Shown here: positions 45,298 through 56,000 of the stretch, one piece after another
Layout: each line of letters opens with the position of its first letter
How positions within the stretch are numbered: position 1 is the stretch's first letter
DNA from: Leptoclinus maculatus
Lineage: Eukaryota; Chordata; Actinopteri; Perciformes; Stichaeidae
Direction: 5' to 3'
NCBI GenBank assembly: GCA_032191485.1
Contig: JAVDOI010000006.1
Span: 14,441,850 to 14,505,849 of the forward strand
Length of the DNA: 64,000 nucleotides
The notes under the pieces: generated by a model
Seen by the model: the letters and a program-made list of their open reading frames with translations, nothing else
Told to the model about the DNA's origin: nothing
The model's database searches: none
Translations under genes and position numbers: made by a program

Positions 45298-45522
45298 ATG
45301 AGATGGTCTCCTGTAGAGACGGATCAGCCGCGGCTTGTTGTTAAGGGAAAGAAAAAGCAAAGCCGCAAAGCCGGCCGGCGAAAAAGCCGGCCGGCGAAAA
45401 AGCCGGCCTTTCGCCGGAAAGTTGTTGAAGCGCGATATCTTATTGTGAAGGACAGAACTACGTTCCCGGATGTGTTCGCAGCATTAATGGTAATTTTGGC
45501 GAAAGCCGGCCGGCGTTTTTAA
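45298..45522 (+). CDS. Small basic ORF inside the TIR element, unknown
   Basis: 74 codons from ATG. The N-terminal half is Lys/Arg/Ala-rich (KGKKKQSRKAGRRKSRPAKK) and is encoded partly by repeats of GCCGGCCGGCGAAAAA. The C-terminal half reads VVEARYLIVKDRTTFPDVFA. CCAAT-like sequence lies about 130 bases upstream. The composition suggests nucleic-acid binding, as in transposon gag-like proteins, but no family is recognised and it may not be translated. Confidence 0.35.
   Translation: MRWSPVETDQPRLVVKGKKKQSRKAGRRKSRPAKKPAFRRKVVEARYLIVKDRTTFPDVFAALMVILAKAGRRF
45368..45411. repeat. GC-rich direct repeat GCCGGCCGGCGAAAAA
   Basis: Two full tandem units plus a partial unit, with a further copy of the GCCGGCCGGC palindrome at 45505-45514. 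This is strikingly GC-rich against AT-rich surroundings. Confidence 0.85.
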
Positions 45523-45879
45523 CCTACAAGTATGTTGAACGTTGTGTGCCTGCGTGTAGTATTTGCTTTGTCACCGTCAACACGGGAACATTTTGAGCAT
45601 ATGTAGCTAGCTAAATTAGTATGTTTGCAGTTAGCATCAAGCTACTTTTGTTTCGCCAGCAATAACAACGCTACTTCCGGTTTGTATTCCTTGAGAATTT
45701 AAAGCCTCTTCCTTGAATTAAATGACAAGAAATGTTGAATTTATCACAAGAACTGCACAGATTATGTTTTTAAGAAATAGTTCCTGCCTTTTATCCCCTA
45801 GCTTTGTAAGACAAAACTAAATTTTTTCAGTCAGTCAGCCATACTGACATAAAATAGTTAACCATAGAAAGTATACATT

Positions 45880-46370
45880 ATATAATAATGTCACAGTATA
45901 GTGTGCCATAAAAAGTAAAAAAAAGCCACAGCATAGCATCATGAATTAAAACTTAAAAATTGTATTATTTATAGTATGACATTATAAAATAATAATGTAA
46001 ATCATGAAATCATTAAAAACATAGTATAGTACGTCATAGAAATTAAAATGTCATAATTTCATAGTATAGTTTGTTATAAAAAATGGAATGTCGTAATATA
46101 CCGTAAAATTATCAAAATATCTCATATTTTAATGTCATATAAATGGTCTTTTATTTATATTTTTTTGTATATTTTTTCCGTTGCTGGGTAGAGGGGCGTC
46201 TGGAATACCCTCATAAGCCTGCTACCCCCGCCCCATGAATAATTACTATAGTGTGTAAGAAAATGTCATTGTATTTTATGTAATGAAAAATATGTCATAA
46301 AAAATACATAAAAGTACATCATAAAAATGCCATATGAAAAGTCATAGTCCAATATGTATGAATCTTTTTA
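45880..46370. repeat. Degenerate AT-rich satellite, right arm
   Basis: Same GTCATAAAA/CATAGTATAGT theme as the left arm (for example CACAGTATAGTGTGCCATAA and ATAGTATAGTACGTCATAG). Faint traces continue near 47100-47190. The two arms look like one locus split by later insertions. Confidence 0.75.
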
Positions 46371-47063
46371 TAGTGGATATTGGAGTGTTTAGTTTTTAAT
46401 ATTGAAAGAGGAGATACATATTGGAAATGTTGAGGTAAAACATCTTTTTTGATACATTGCCAAAATTATACTACTTAAAAAAGTTTATTTTTGCACACTT
46501 ATTTAAACATTAACATAAAAAGGCCTTTTACTCTTTAGTTTACACGTTGCTTTACTGCACCACCTTAATTATTTTTCTATAGTTTCTTAATCAATTTGCT
46601 TGCCTTAACTTTGCCAACATATATTACCTCAAGTGAAAGTACATTTCTTTTAAAAAGATGTCCGTGTGACATTTCTACCGATGAAAACGTATTGAAAAGT
46701 CTGGTTTTATTCTTCACTTTTTCACCTATAGGGTCAATTTCATCACTCTTGCTGTATGAAATATTTTTGTTCCAACCATCATCACCACCTTTGAAGTCTA
46801 AATTCAGCCCCTGGATTATACAAACCAACAGTATGAACTCTTCAAAAGTACTTCAAGTATTTAGGTATATTTTGTTGCTGATGCTGTACTTTTATCCCCT
46901 TAGTTAATATTTTGTATGCAAGACTTTAATACTTCTTCCACGACGGTTGTTTGGTGGCTGACAGGATGAACAGGATGCATTTTTGCTTTTCATCAGTTGA
47001 AGTAAAAACTCCTCCATCAGTAGATCCATGTAATACACGGATGCTGTGCACCCAAACCCAAAC

Positions 47064-47069
47064 TTTATT
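47064..47069 (-). terminator. Possible distal poly(A) signal for ptprg
   Basis: AATAAA on the minus strand about 2.8 kb after the ptprg stop. A nearer AATAAA is at 49417-49422. Neither can be chosen without transcript data. Confidence 0.25.
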
Positions 47070-48116
47070 TCATGAATAGCAATACAATTTACCTATTAAA
47101 TAACACTATTACACTATAATATGGTATATGACAGCATCATAGAAATATATGGCTATGATAGTATCATATAAACATGTGATATGACAGACAAAACCATTTT
47201 ATTTTTTATTTAAGTTACAAAATAGACTTCACTACCAACCTGGCAGATATGCACTGAGGCTAACACACTGGATCCCTGGACCATTGAGTAAATGTCAGGA
47301 CATATCTGATTTAAATATCAGCATGGACCTCAGAGGGGCAGGTATGACTGTGGGGGACTTTGCTGTGAGGATTTGGATAGTAAATTTCCCAAAAAGTACA
47401 ATCTTTTTACAGGGCCACTATACAAACCAAATCTTTGTATGAAAATATAAACTTCTATGATCACAAAGATTACATTACAGTCGAAGATAATTGTTTTTTG
47501 AAGCAATCATGTGCAACCACAGTACTCCACGAGCATAGAAATATCAAACAGAAAGGACGTTGGAATCCATACAAAAGAAAAACTCTTTTTGTTGCACAGC
47601 TAAGTGATCAGCAATCTGGACTTTTGACTCCAAATGTTGGAGAGGTTTCACTGAATTTAGCAAACTCCCCTTAGTCAGAGAAGTGGGTGTTCACAGAATT
47701 ATTATTATTTTTTTTTAACCAGAGAGTACAAAGGAGTATAAGGATACACATAAATCAATCAAGAGAAAGGGATGCTCAGGGTTGAAAAGGGCTTGTAATT
47801 AATAGTCACAAAATGGTGCCGAGACAGAATATCAGCCCAAATAAAATATATTTTACATTCTGAATCTAAAATCATGTACTCTGGTTATTTACTGTGAGGT
47901 GAGTTCCTGAGGCAGGAACAGAAACTTGCTTAAACTCTTGTTCAGTTCACACCTCTGACACCAGTAATCTGCACTGGAAGAGTTAAACATTTTGATTTTA
48001 AATTCTAGTTGATTAAATAGATCTCAAGACAAAACCACTTACATGTCGCAAACTAGAACCACATCTTTGGTTACAAATAAAGCATCACCCCCCCCCCCCC
48101 CACCAACAAGAAACTA

Positions 48117-49036
48117 CAGTGCCTATTAGAAAATATTCACCTCCTATTGATCTTTATGTTTTATTTATTTCTAACTTTGAGTCACAGTGGATGTAATTAG
48201 GATTTTTCTTCTACACTGATCAAAAGAAAAAGCTGCAAACTAAGTAAGACTTACTTTTACCAACAAAAACCGCAACATGAAAACGAACAAATCTGAGTTT
48301 ACTGAAGAGTACTAAACTGGGAAAGGACATGAGAACGTTTCCAAGGCACTGGATATCCCTAATACGATTATAAAAATTGAAGGAGTATGGCACACTTCTT
48401 AAAATCTGCCTCAAAATCTCAGTGTGTTGAGAGGAAGGGCAAGGGCAACAAGTGAGACCGTGGAGAGGTCCCACTAACGGAGTGTAAGCCAAACATGGCC
48501 CATCTGCAGAAACACACCGTCCTCATCATGAGGCCTGGCGAGGACGCTTCTCTGCAACAGGCAGTACAATGTTAAGTAATCTTGGAGGAAACCCCGGTTC
48601 TCTATGTGAGAGAAGTGCGAGATTTAATTTTTCATCAAACCAATGACCCCAAATATGAAGCCACAGCGACATAGGAATGTCTTTAAAAAGCAATGATAAT
48701 GTCATGGAGAGATCTAGTCTGAGTCTAAGTTAGTGACAGGACATGAAACTTTGCTGTTCACTCACAGTCCTTATTAAACTGAGTTTGAAAAGAAAATGTG
48801 ATAAACTGCATACATGTCAAAGCTGTCCACATAGAGTCACTGTAAATACTACCAATGTGTATATCAATCAACTTGGGTTTTTTCTATTTGTAATGAATTG
48901 AAATAGATTTCTGGATGTTCTAATTGATTGGCAACAAAAAAAGAAATCGTAACTTCATCCACTGCGATTTAATGTTGTGAAACTATAAAACATGGAAATT
49001 AGTTTAGGGTGAATACTTTATGTCGACATTGTACTG
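48117..49036. mobile_element. Decayed Tc1/mariner-like element
   Basis: The left end is TACAGTGCCTATTAGAAAAT then ATTCACCTCC. The right end is GGTGAATACTTTATGTCG then TACTG. These are degenerate forms of the Tc1-type end ACAGTGCCTTGCAAAAGTAT. Internal AGTATGGCACACTTCTTAAA and ATCTGCCTC resemble remnants of Tc1 transposase coding sequence, without an open frame. It lies within the likely ptprg 3' UTR or its flank. Confidence 0.65.
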
Positions 49037-49862
49037 TGTCAATAACGATACCCACTACACATGTTAACAGTTGAGCTTTGACAGTTGAGGTTTAAGAAGC
49101 TGGAAAAAGTCGTGACAATCTCATAAAACATGAACCTACGCCCTGCTATTGGACAAAAAGGCAAGAGCACTAAAAGAAAAAACATTGGTTGGCTATTCAG
49201 GAGATATATATTACAAAACAATGTAACAATATGAATCCCTGTAAAAAGAAATTCATGTTCACATTAGATGTTTGTAACCCACTTTAACAAAATAAGTACA
49301 TTGTACAAGACAGCAGTGAAATATTTGGACAATATCTGAATATTAAGCAGGTAAAAGTCTCTTAGCATGTGATAAAGAGCTTCAACCAAGTGGAGCGGAG
49401 CCTCAAAACTGTTTGTTTTATTGAGGTGACAAAAGTGACAAAATGCGTGCTGGGCTACGTTGTAATGTGATGTTTTTGTTTTGAGAAATGACTGTTAGTG
49501 GATCGCTTTAACTTATCCTGGTCTTCATGCTTCAGGTTTGTCTCAATGCGGTCCAAAGATCTCGGTTGTGTCGTGATGCCAACATTTAACTGTGAAACGT
49601 CTTCACTCACTGGATACAGGCAGTAACACTGATAGTATAGTGCAAACTGGACAGAGCTGCTTTTTCCTCACGTCAACTTAAACAGGTGCAAACGCTCAGC
49701 AGGATAACATTTAAAACGAGAAATAAAGGACAAAAACATAAATATCAAAAACTTTTATCAGTATAAAAAGTAATAAGGTTATTCATTTAATCAATAGTCT
49801 GGCAAAAAAGGCCTCAGAAAAGTTCTCGGGTTTTTACAAATTAAGTGCCTGTGAGAACTTCC

Positions 49863-50009
49863 TCAGACGAGCGACTCCATGCTCTCCGCGGGGTCCGACT
49901 CGTCTGCAAACACCACCACCCCATTAGTGTCCATGTGCAGGGGGCTCAGGCAAAACTCTCTGTTACTGACCAGGCTGAGCATGGCTTTGTAAAGGTACTG
50001 GTACTGTTC
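49863..50009 (-). CDS. ptprg: ptprg last coding exon
   Basis: Phase 0. It encodes EQYQYLYKAMLSLVSNREFC, then VVVFADESDPAESMESLV, and TGA at 49863-49865. It forms the end of D2 and the C-terminal tail. Confidence 0.96.
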   Translation of the reverse strand, partial: EQYQYLYKAMLSLVSNREFCLSPLHMDTNGVVVFADESDPAESMESLV

Positions 50010-53000
50010 CTGTGCACAAGAACACAAGAACACCACAGGTTAACATTACAGATCACATCCTGTTACAGAACTCGGACATTTCTTTCAAATCTGCGTTAAT
50101 CAACATTTTTGACGCAAACATTGACTAAAATGACTGATGTGAAAGGCGCCACTGGTGGTGATGAACCCAACTCTGCACCTCTCTGGAACCTCTGGGTCTC
50201 TTTTAACTCATTGTTGTGGTTTTACATCCACATTACTTTATGGTTTTGGTGTGAACCAAACTCACTGACCTCTGTTAGACAACTGGAAGAACTACTACCT
50301 ACCTACCACTGAATGGAAGAAGAGAAAGTTACCAAGTGCCCGGTGAACATAGTGGAGCATTTCGCAGCTAAAGCCCCGGATAGTTTAGTCAAATCTTGAT
50401 GAAACGAAAAACTGAGCTGAATATTGGACTTACTTTTAAGGTGGAGAAAAACTGCTCTGTGTCTACTGGATGAAAAGTGGGCTTGTTTGCTAACATGTCA
50501 AGTGCTGGTGGTTGCTGTGCTGTGTTTTTCTGCCTGCTGGTGACGAGAAATTGACCAATGCAGCCTTAAATGTTGCTTAAAGCGGTATTAATGCCATTTG
50601 TTGGCCACTTGGGGGCAGCAGAGCAAGCTTTAAACACAAAATGGATATATTATCATCTGATGAACTTACAATATCAGTGAAGACTCCCGGCCTCATGAGA
50701 TTGATCATCTTAGCCACCTGATAGATGTCGACAACCCCTTCGTTCTCCAGCTGCTGGGACAGTGTGGTGAGAGCGCAGAGCATGCCTGCTGACACAGCTC
50801 CATACCTGTGTGGAAATGTTCAAAATCAGCTCTGTGGACTAAACGGTATTCCTGTTCAGGTGGTCTTAAACAATGTTACATCACACCTACTAAATCCTTA
50901 GTTTAACTCTGTTTTCTTGTGTGTAGTTTTAGTGTTTAGATCCCATCATCATTAACTAACTGCAGACTGAAGTAATAATATCCTCTGTAACAAACAAGAA
51001 ATTGTCGATAAGATACACCACAGTATATGAAAAGGATCAAATGTCTGAGGTAAGCAGATACTTCCACGCAGATTGTTAGCAATTAGCTTCCCATCACATT
51101 AGCATCTGGTGTAAGTAGGTGGGGAGACAGAGCGGCCTGTTATTTAGTCTGCGGCAACTTCCGAAGCAGCTCTAGGTAAATGAGGGATGAAGTGTGATTG
51201 ATTATCAGGGCCTTCAGTGTCGGAGACTATTCCATTAGCTGATGTTTTCACTAACAGCAGCTGATGTGCTGAAGGCACAGAGGTCCGCAGGAAAGACATC
51301 AGCTGGGAACAGCCTGGTTTCTAAGAGACTGTCAGATTGGTCCTTTTGTTTATCTGGGTAGATGCCTGTAGATTGTCAGTGCTGGCATACACCAGAGGAC
51401 TCTCAAACCTCATGCAAGGGAGAGCACTCCACATTTAGTGGCTTGTTTTCCATCCTACTAGTGCAAACACTACAGTATAACATGGACAAATGAAAAGGTA
51501 ATTAAAGGTCTTGGGATTGTGTTAACACTTGTGAGCCCTTAAAATACAGATCAAGCATTAAAACAATAAGAACTACAGACCATCTGGCCATGAGAACACA
51601 CCAAATTGGACCAGGGCCGTAAAGTGGGGAGGCCAATGGCCCCTTCCCCACTTTCTACCCCCCCTACCTCCAGCACCCTTACTCGAACTACACCCATCTT
51701 CTAATTCGGCCTTCATTTTGATCTCAAATACACACTGGCAAAGTTTTGAAACTATTGCATTGGCAAAATCAACACCTGGACTCACAAGGTGAAAACAATA
51801 CCAGCGTCGCTGTCGCAGCTGGTAAAGACCAACGGTGTGTGGTCAAAATCAAATGGATATTAATTGACAGAGTCCTGGACTAGTCTATGACTGGATCTCT
51901 GGTACAAGTAGACCTTCCGTGTGGTGACAGAGGACAACATAGAGATAAACACAAACTTACTCATCATGCACGATGGTGGGGCCATCTCGAGTCATGGCCT
52001 CCTCCTTGATGACACTGATGAGCTCAAAGGTGCTGCTTAGAGGAGCATCGGGGTTGGGCCATTTAGGGCACTGAAAATGTCTCACCTCCAGAACGTAGTC
52101 GTCCTGTGACACAGAGGAGTCGGAGTGTCACTCATACATACACACGACATGACAATCAAAACACCAGGAATGGCCGAGAGCACCCGACTTGCGATGCTTC
52201 GTGTCAGAGCAATCTTAAGTACGGCCGTGAGACGAAGGAGAGCTCCAGGTACCTGTGTGGCCTCGAGGATAAAGTCGTGGATGATGATCTGCTCCTCATT
52301 GGAGAGGCACAGTCTGTCCTTACTGATGAGTGTGACAGTAAAGGCGATGCAGTTCATGGCCTCCTCCCGACTCGGCCAGTAGACAAATTCATCCTCAGCC
52401 TGCAAAGAAAGAAAGACGAGTCAAACAAAGTCTGTTGCAGGTACCTTTATTCATCAACTCTATAGCTAATTCCTGGTTTCACTGGTTTAGCTGTCATCAT
52501 GCTTTTCATCTGTTTGTAAACTACATTACAGTTGTGCCCTTAATTAGTCATTCTAGATCTAATGGGCAAATAAAACAAAAATAATTAAGAATACAAGTCC
52601 ATTGTTATGTTTCAGGGTAACTTACCAGGCCCTGGTTGTCAGCCAACATGACAATAATTTGAGCATTATGGTCCCAAATCATCCTCCAGAAGTCTGTGGT
52701 GGTGTGGGGCAAAGGATGCTGGGTAACGATGAACTCATTACTCCTGAAGTAACCCTGAGGTGACAGATGTGAGCTGTTAGCATTTCTAAAGCTCAGAGCC
52801 TTCATACCGATGGATGACTGTAAAAGCTGACTGATTGTTTTCTAAGAAATTGTCATCAATATTTGTAAGACCTGAGAATAAAGTTCTTCAATAAAAAAAG
52901 AAAAAAAGTGAGCAAGGATGATGAAGCTGGACTATTACAGCGTACCATTACGTAGGACGCATTAATGTAATCTGTTCCTTTCATTCCAGGCAGAGTGGTG

Positions 53001-56000
53001 AGTCCGACCCTTGCTCGCTCCGCTGAAAAGAGGCAGAGAGATAGAAAAACACTTTAAATCACAAACCCAGGCCTCTATTGTATCGCACTGGCTGATAATG
53101 CAGACATTCATTACTGGTCCTCGCTGTTGCTATAGCAACAAGTAAGTCCTTTTCCCTGCCAGGGTGCAGAAAACCCAAAGAAAGATACACTTATAGGATT
53201 ATGGAAATAGATTCTAATTTTGGTACAAGAATTGTCTTTAATAATTTACAGACTGAAAAGCAGGAAGATGTAAAAATACTACATTAGGAAATGCTGAGTC
53301 GTATCTTCTTACATTTATAAAAATGAAAGAAAAGTAGCCAACGCAGAAAAGATTATGTGTAGAAATGCTTTTAATGGTGTCCAAATTCTATTTATTATTA
53401 TCAATTTAGTGTTGTGACTATTTTGTAAGACTATTTTCAGGACAGCAGCCCCAACAGCTTTCTATGTAAACTCATTACAACCCAATGAATGCAAACTCCA
53501 GCGGCTTTACATGTTCAACATGACCTCGGTTCTCCAAATCCTCTGCTCCACTGCGCCGTGGTAAAAGATAAGATACTCACAGGGAACCACTGAGGAATTG
53601 CGGTTCTTCTCCTTGTTGCAGTCTTTGTGGGCACTAAAGCACTCCACAAAGCGTGCGTTGCACTGAGTCAACAGCTGGTGAGACAGAAAGCAAAGACCAG
53701 AAGATCACAAAATCGGATTTAAGTCCTGAGAGTCACTGTGCATTAAAATAATGAGATACAATGTCGTTTAACAGCCAGGATTTAGTCTTTTTCACAATGA
53801 GCATGTGAGGATCGGCAGGAAGTGAAATTATGTGCGAGCAATTAGTTTCCCTCTCCTGATCATTCATCAAGCTTTGCATTAGGCAGCAGGGTGACAGACA
53901 TGACTTTAATACAGTCAACATCACAGACGCTTTCAATCTATTCCCGTCCCAAACTGGAAAGCCGCCGTGCACGTTGCTAACAAGCTTCTGATCCAGAGAC
54001 AGCCTTGATTTCAGCTGGCGGTGGTGCCACTGCAGATGGTGACAGCTCGTCTAAAACGTACCAGTGACATACCCAGGAGATTTACTCACCCTGAACTGCT
54101 TCTCCAGCAGTGTGCGGCCTGTCGAGTTGGGCGTGAGGATGCTGTTGACATAACTATGCAGCTGCCAGGCGGGCACCTCTGTGTCTTTACTCATGATGGT
54201 CTCCATCAGAGCATCGTGGATGAAAACATACTGTTCCTGAGAGGAGACCAAGGAGATGGAACAGTGTTTGAAATACATACATACATGCATGTATGTGACA
54301 AAATAATAATAAAAACACAATCTATATATAACCCTGTGAAAACTCAACATGCTATTATATTATTTTATTTCATCCAGCATTTTATTGTAGGTCATTTTTA
54401 TTTATTTCCAGCAGTTTGTCACAGGCAGTCACTCTATATACGGTTATGTAGTTTAATCCATAATAATGACTCAGTAGTTGATTATATTTTGTATTCATAA
54501 TTTGAAGTAACTAAACTAAACTATTGGATTAGAATTAACAACCGTTTGGAAGTTGGAAGGCTAAACTTAAGCCTACAGTATCAAACTGAATAGCTTTCAT
54601 AACTCTCTTTAATCACAAATGACCGTTCTAATGTAAAAGAAGGAATCCAGTTTCACAAAATAAGGGATGATTTAGGGGTTCTTACCTCAGTCTGAACTAG
54701 GTAGTTGCGTTGTGTGCGGATATGTTTGAGAAAATCCAGGACGCTGACTGTGCTTTTGTCCTTGATCTGTTGCAGCATGCTGTCAATGACAATGTATGTT
54801 CCTGTGCGCCCAACCCCTGCACTGAGGAGCAGAGCATAGAGCAATATGAGCATAATGGCACGGCTGTTAACGAAGTCAGCACAATTTGAGACTCTCATAA
54901 GTAACATTCATTTAGCACAGGAGCTCGGTAACACGGTAAGCACCGTACCTGCAGTGCACCAGGACAGGGCCCATGTCTGCAGCGCGAGCCGCTGATGAGC
55001 GGTGGATAAAGGTGAGGACGGGGAGGGTGTACTCTGGTACTCCCATGTCAGGCCACTGCGTGTAGTGATACTGGACAATGATGCGCTCATTCAGCTTCCC
55101 TTTTGGGTTCCCCTTCTGACCCTGGAACATGAGAGCAGATGTGTGACCATGGTGAGCGTACAATGCAGACTATTCATTTACTGTACACGGAAGGTATTAT
55201 CATGTTCCCAACATTAGCGGTGTTATATATACTGACTTAGCTTAGTTATAACTGTGTTTACATACCACAACAATGCTGCACCCTGTGATAGAACAGAGAC
55301 TTCCTGTTTACTTAGTTGATTGCTTTTGATTGGATAGTATCACTGATGTATTCTAGCAAACTATTTACAAATGACTGAAGTCTTTACTAGCGAGGACATT
55401 CATACATTTTAATGGTGCAACCCAATTCAGACTTTACACACAAACTTAGTAACGAATATCTGATGCAACCTGATAAAATAGGTGAAATCTAGTTCAAACA
55501 AAACAGAGTGTGACTTTTAGTTACCTTTTTTACTTTAGTGTTCCTTATAAGGAAACGCCGCAGTGTGTAGCAGGCGTGCACTTTGGTGCTTTTCGGCGTC
55601 ACCACAATGTTTCCATACTGCTCGCTGTTCTCTGTTGGCCAATACTGGTCACATTTCCTCTGAAGGACACAAACAGACACAATGAATGATGTACCAAATA
55701 CAGTAAGGGATTTGTTTTTGTATTTTCACTTCTGCAAATAACATGAAAAATGAACCTACTCTCCCTTTCTCCACCAGGTTTGTGATCATGACAATGATTC
55801 CCGTGTTCTGCTCCCACACCATCCTCCAAAAGTCCTCGAACGTAGACTTGAGAGGACCCTGAGCAGCTATATAAGCTCTGGGCCGGTTGTAGCCCTGAAA
55901 CAGGAGAGTGGTGAGGAATGTAAGATGCAATCAATATTCTACAAATTACCCACAAGCACTGATAGAGCTGATAGGACTGGTTTACTGACACAGGCAGGTC

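Larger units (their letters stand above)
44837..45686. mobile_element. 850-bp element with 63-bp terminal inverted repeats
   Basis: The sequences at 44837-44899 and 45624-45686 are inverted copies with a single mismatch, beginning TACAAACCGGAAGTAGCG. Weaker outward similarity (TTCTTGTCA at 44795 and TGACAAGAA at 45723) suggests the true ends lie further out. Inside are CCAAT and CACGTG motifs and a basic ORF at 45298-45522. The near-identity of the arms against decayed flanks suggests a younger insertion or selection on the arms. The superfamily is not assigned. Confidence 0.8.
42631..49862. other. Intergenic/3' UTR region between convergent cadps and ptprg
   Basis: No host gene is recognised. 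It starts with an hAT-type end (CAGTGGTGGAAACTAAG at 42715), then satellite arms, an hAT-like MITE, the TIR element and a decayed Tc1-like copy. Part of 47000-49862 must be ptprg 3' UTR. FEZF2 and C3orf14, which lie here in human, are not present. Confidence 0.7.

Noticed and set aside
43425..46370. CRISPR-like or structured array
   Set aside because: The repeats are irregular and degenerate with no spacers, in a vertebrate genome.
46577..46907. Overlapping 83- and 103-codon ORFs on opposite strands
   Set aside because: They are AT-rich, unrecognised and within repeat-like sequence.
46540..46950. Further complete hAT MITE ending CTTCTTCCACGACGG
   Set aside because: Only one end is convincing; the other end has the wrong orientation, so it is at most a fragment.
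42631..49862. fezf2 or another gene between the two loci
   Set aside because: No zinc-finger or other recognisable coding sequence is seen on either strand.
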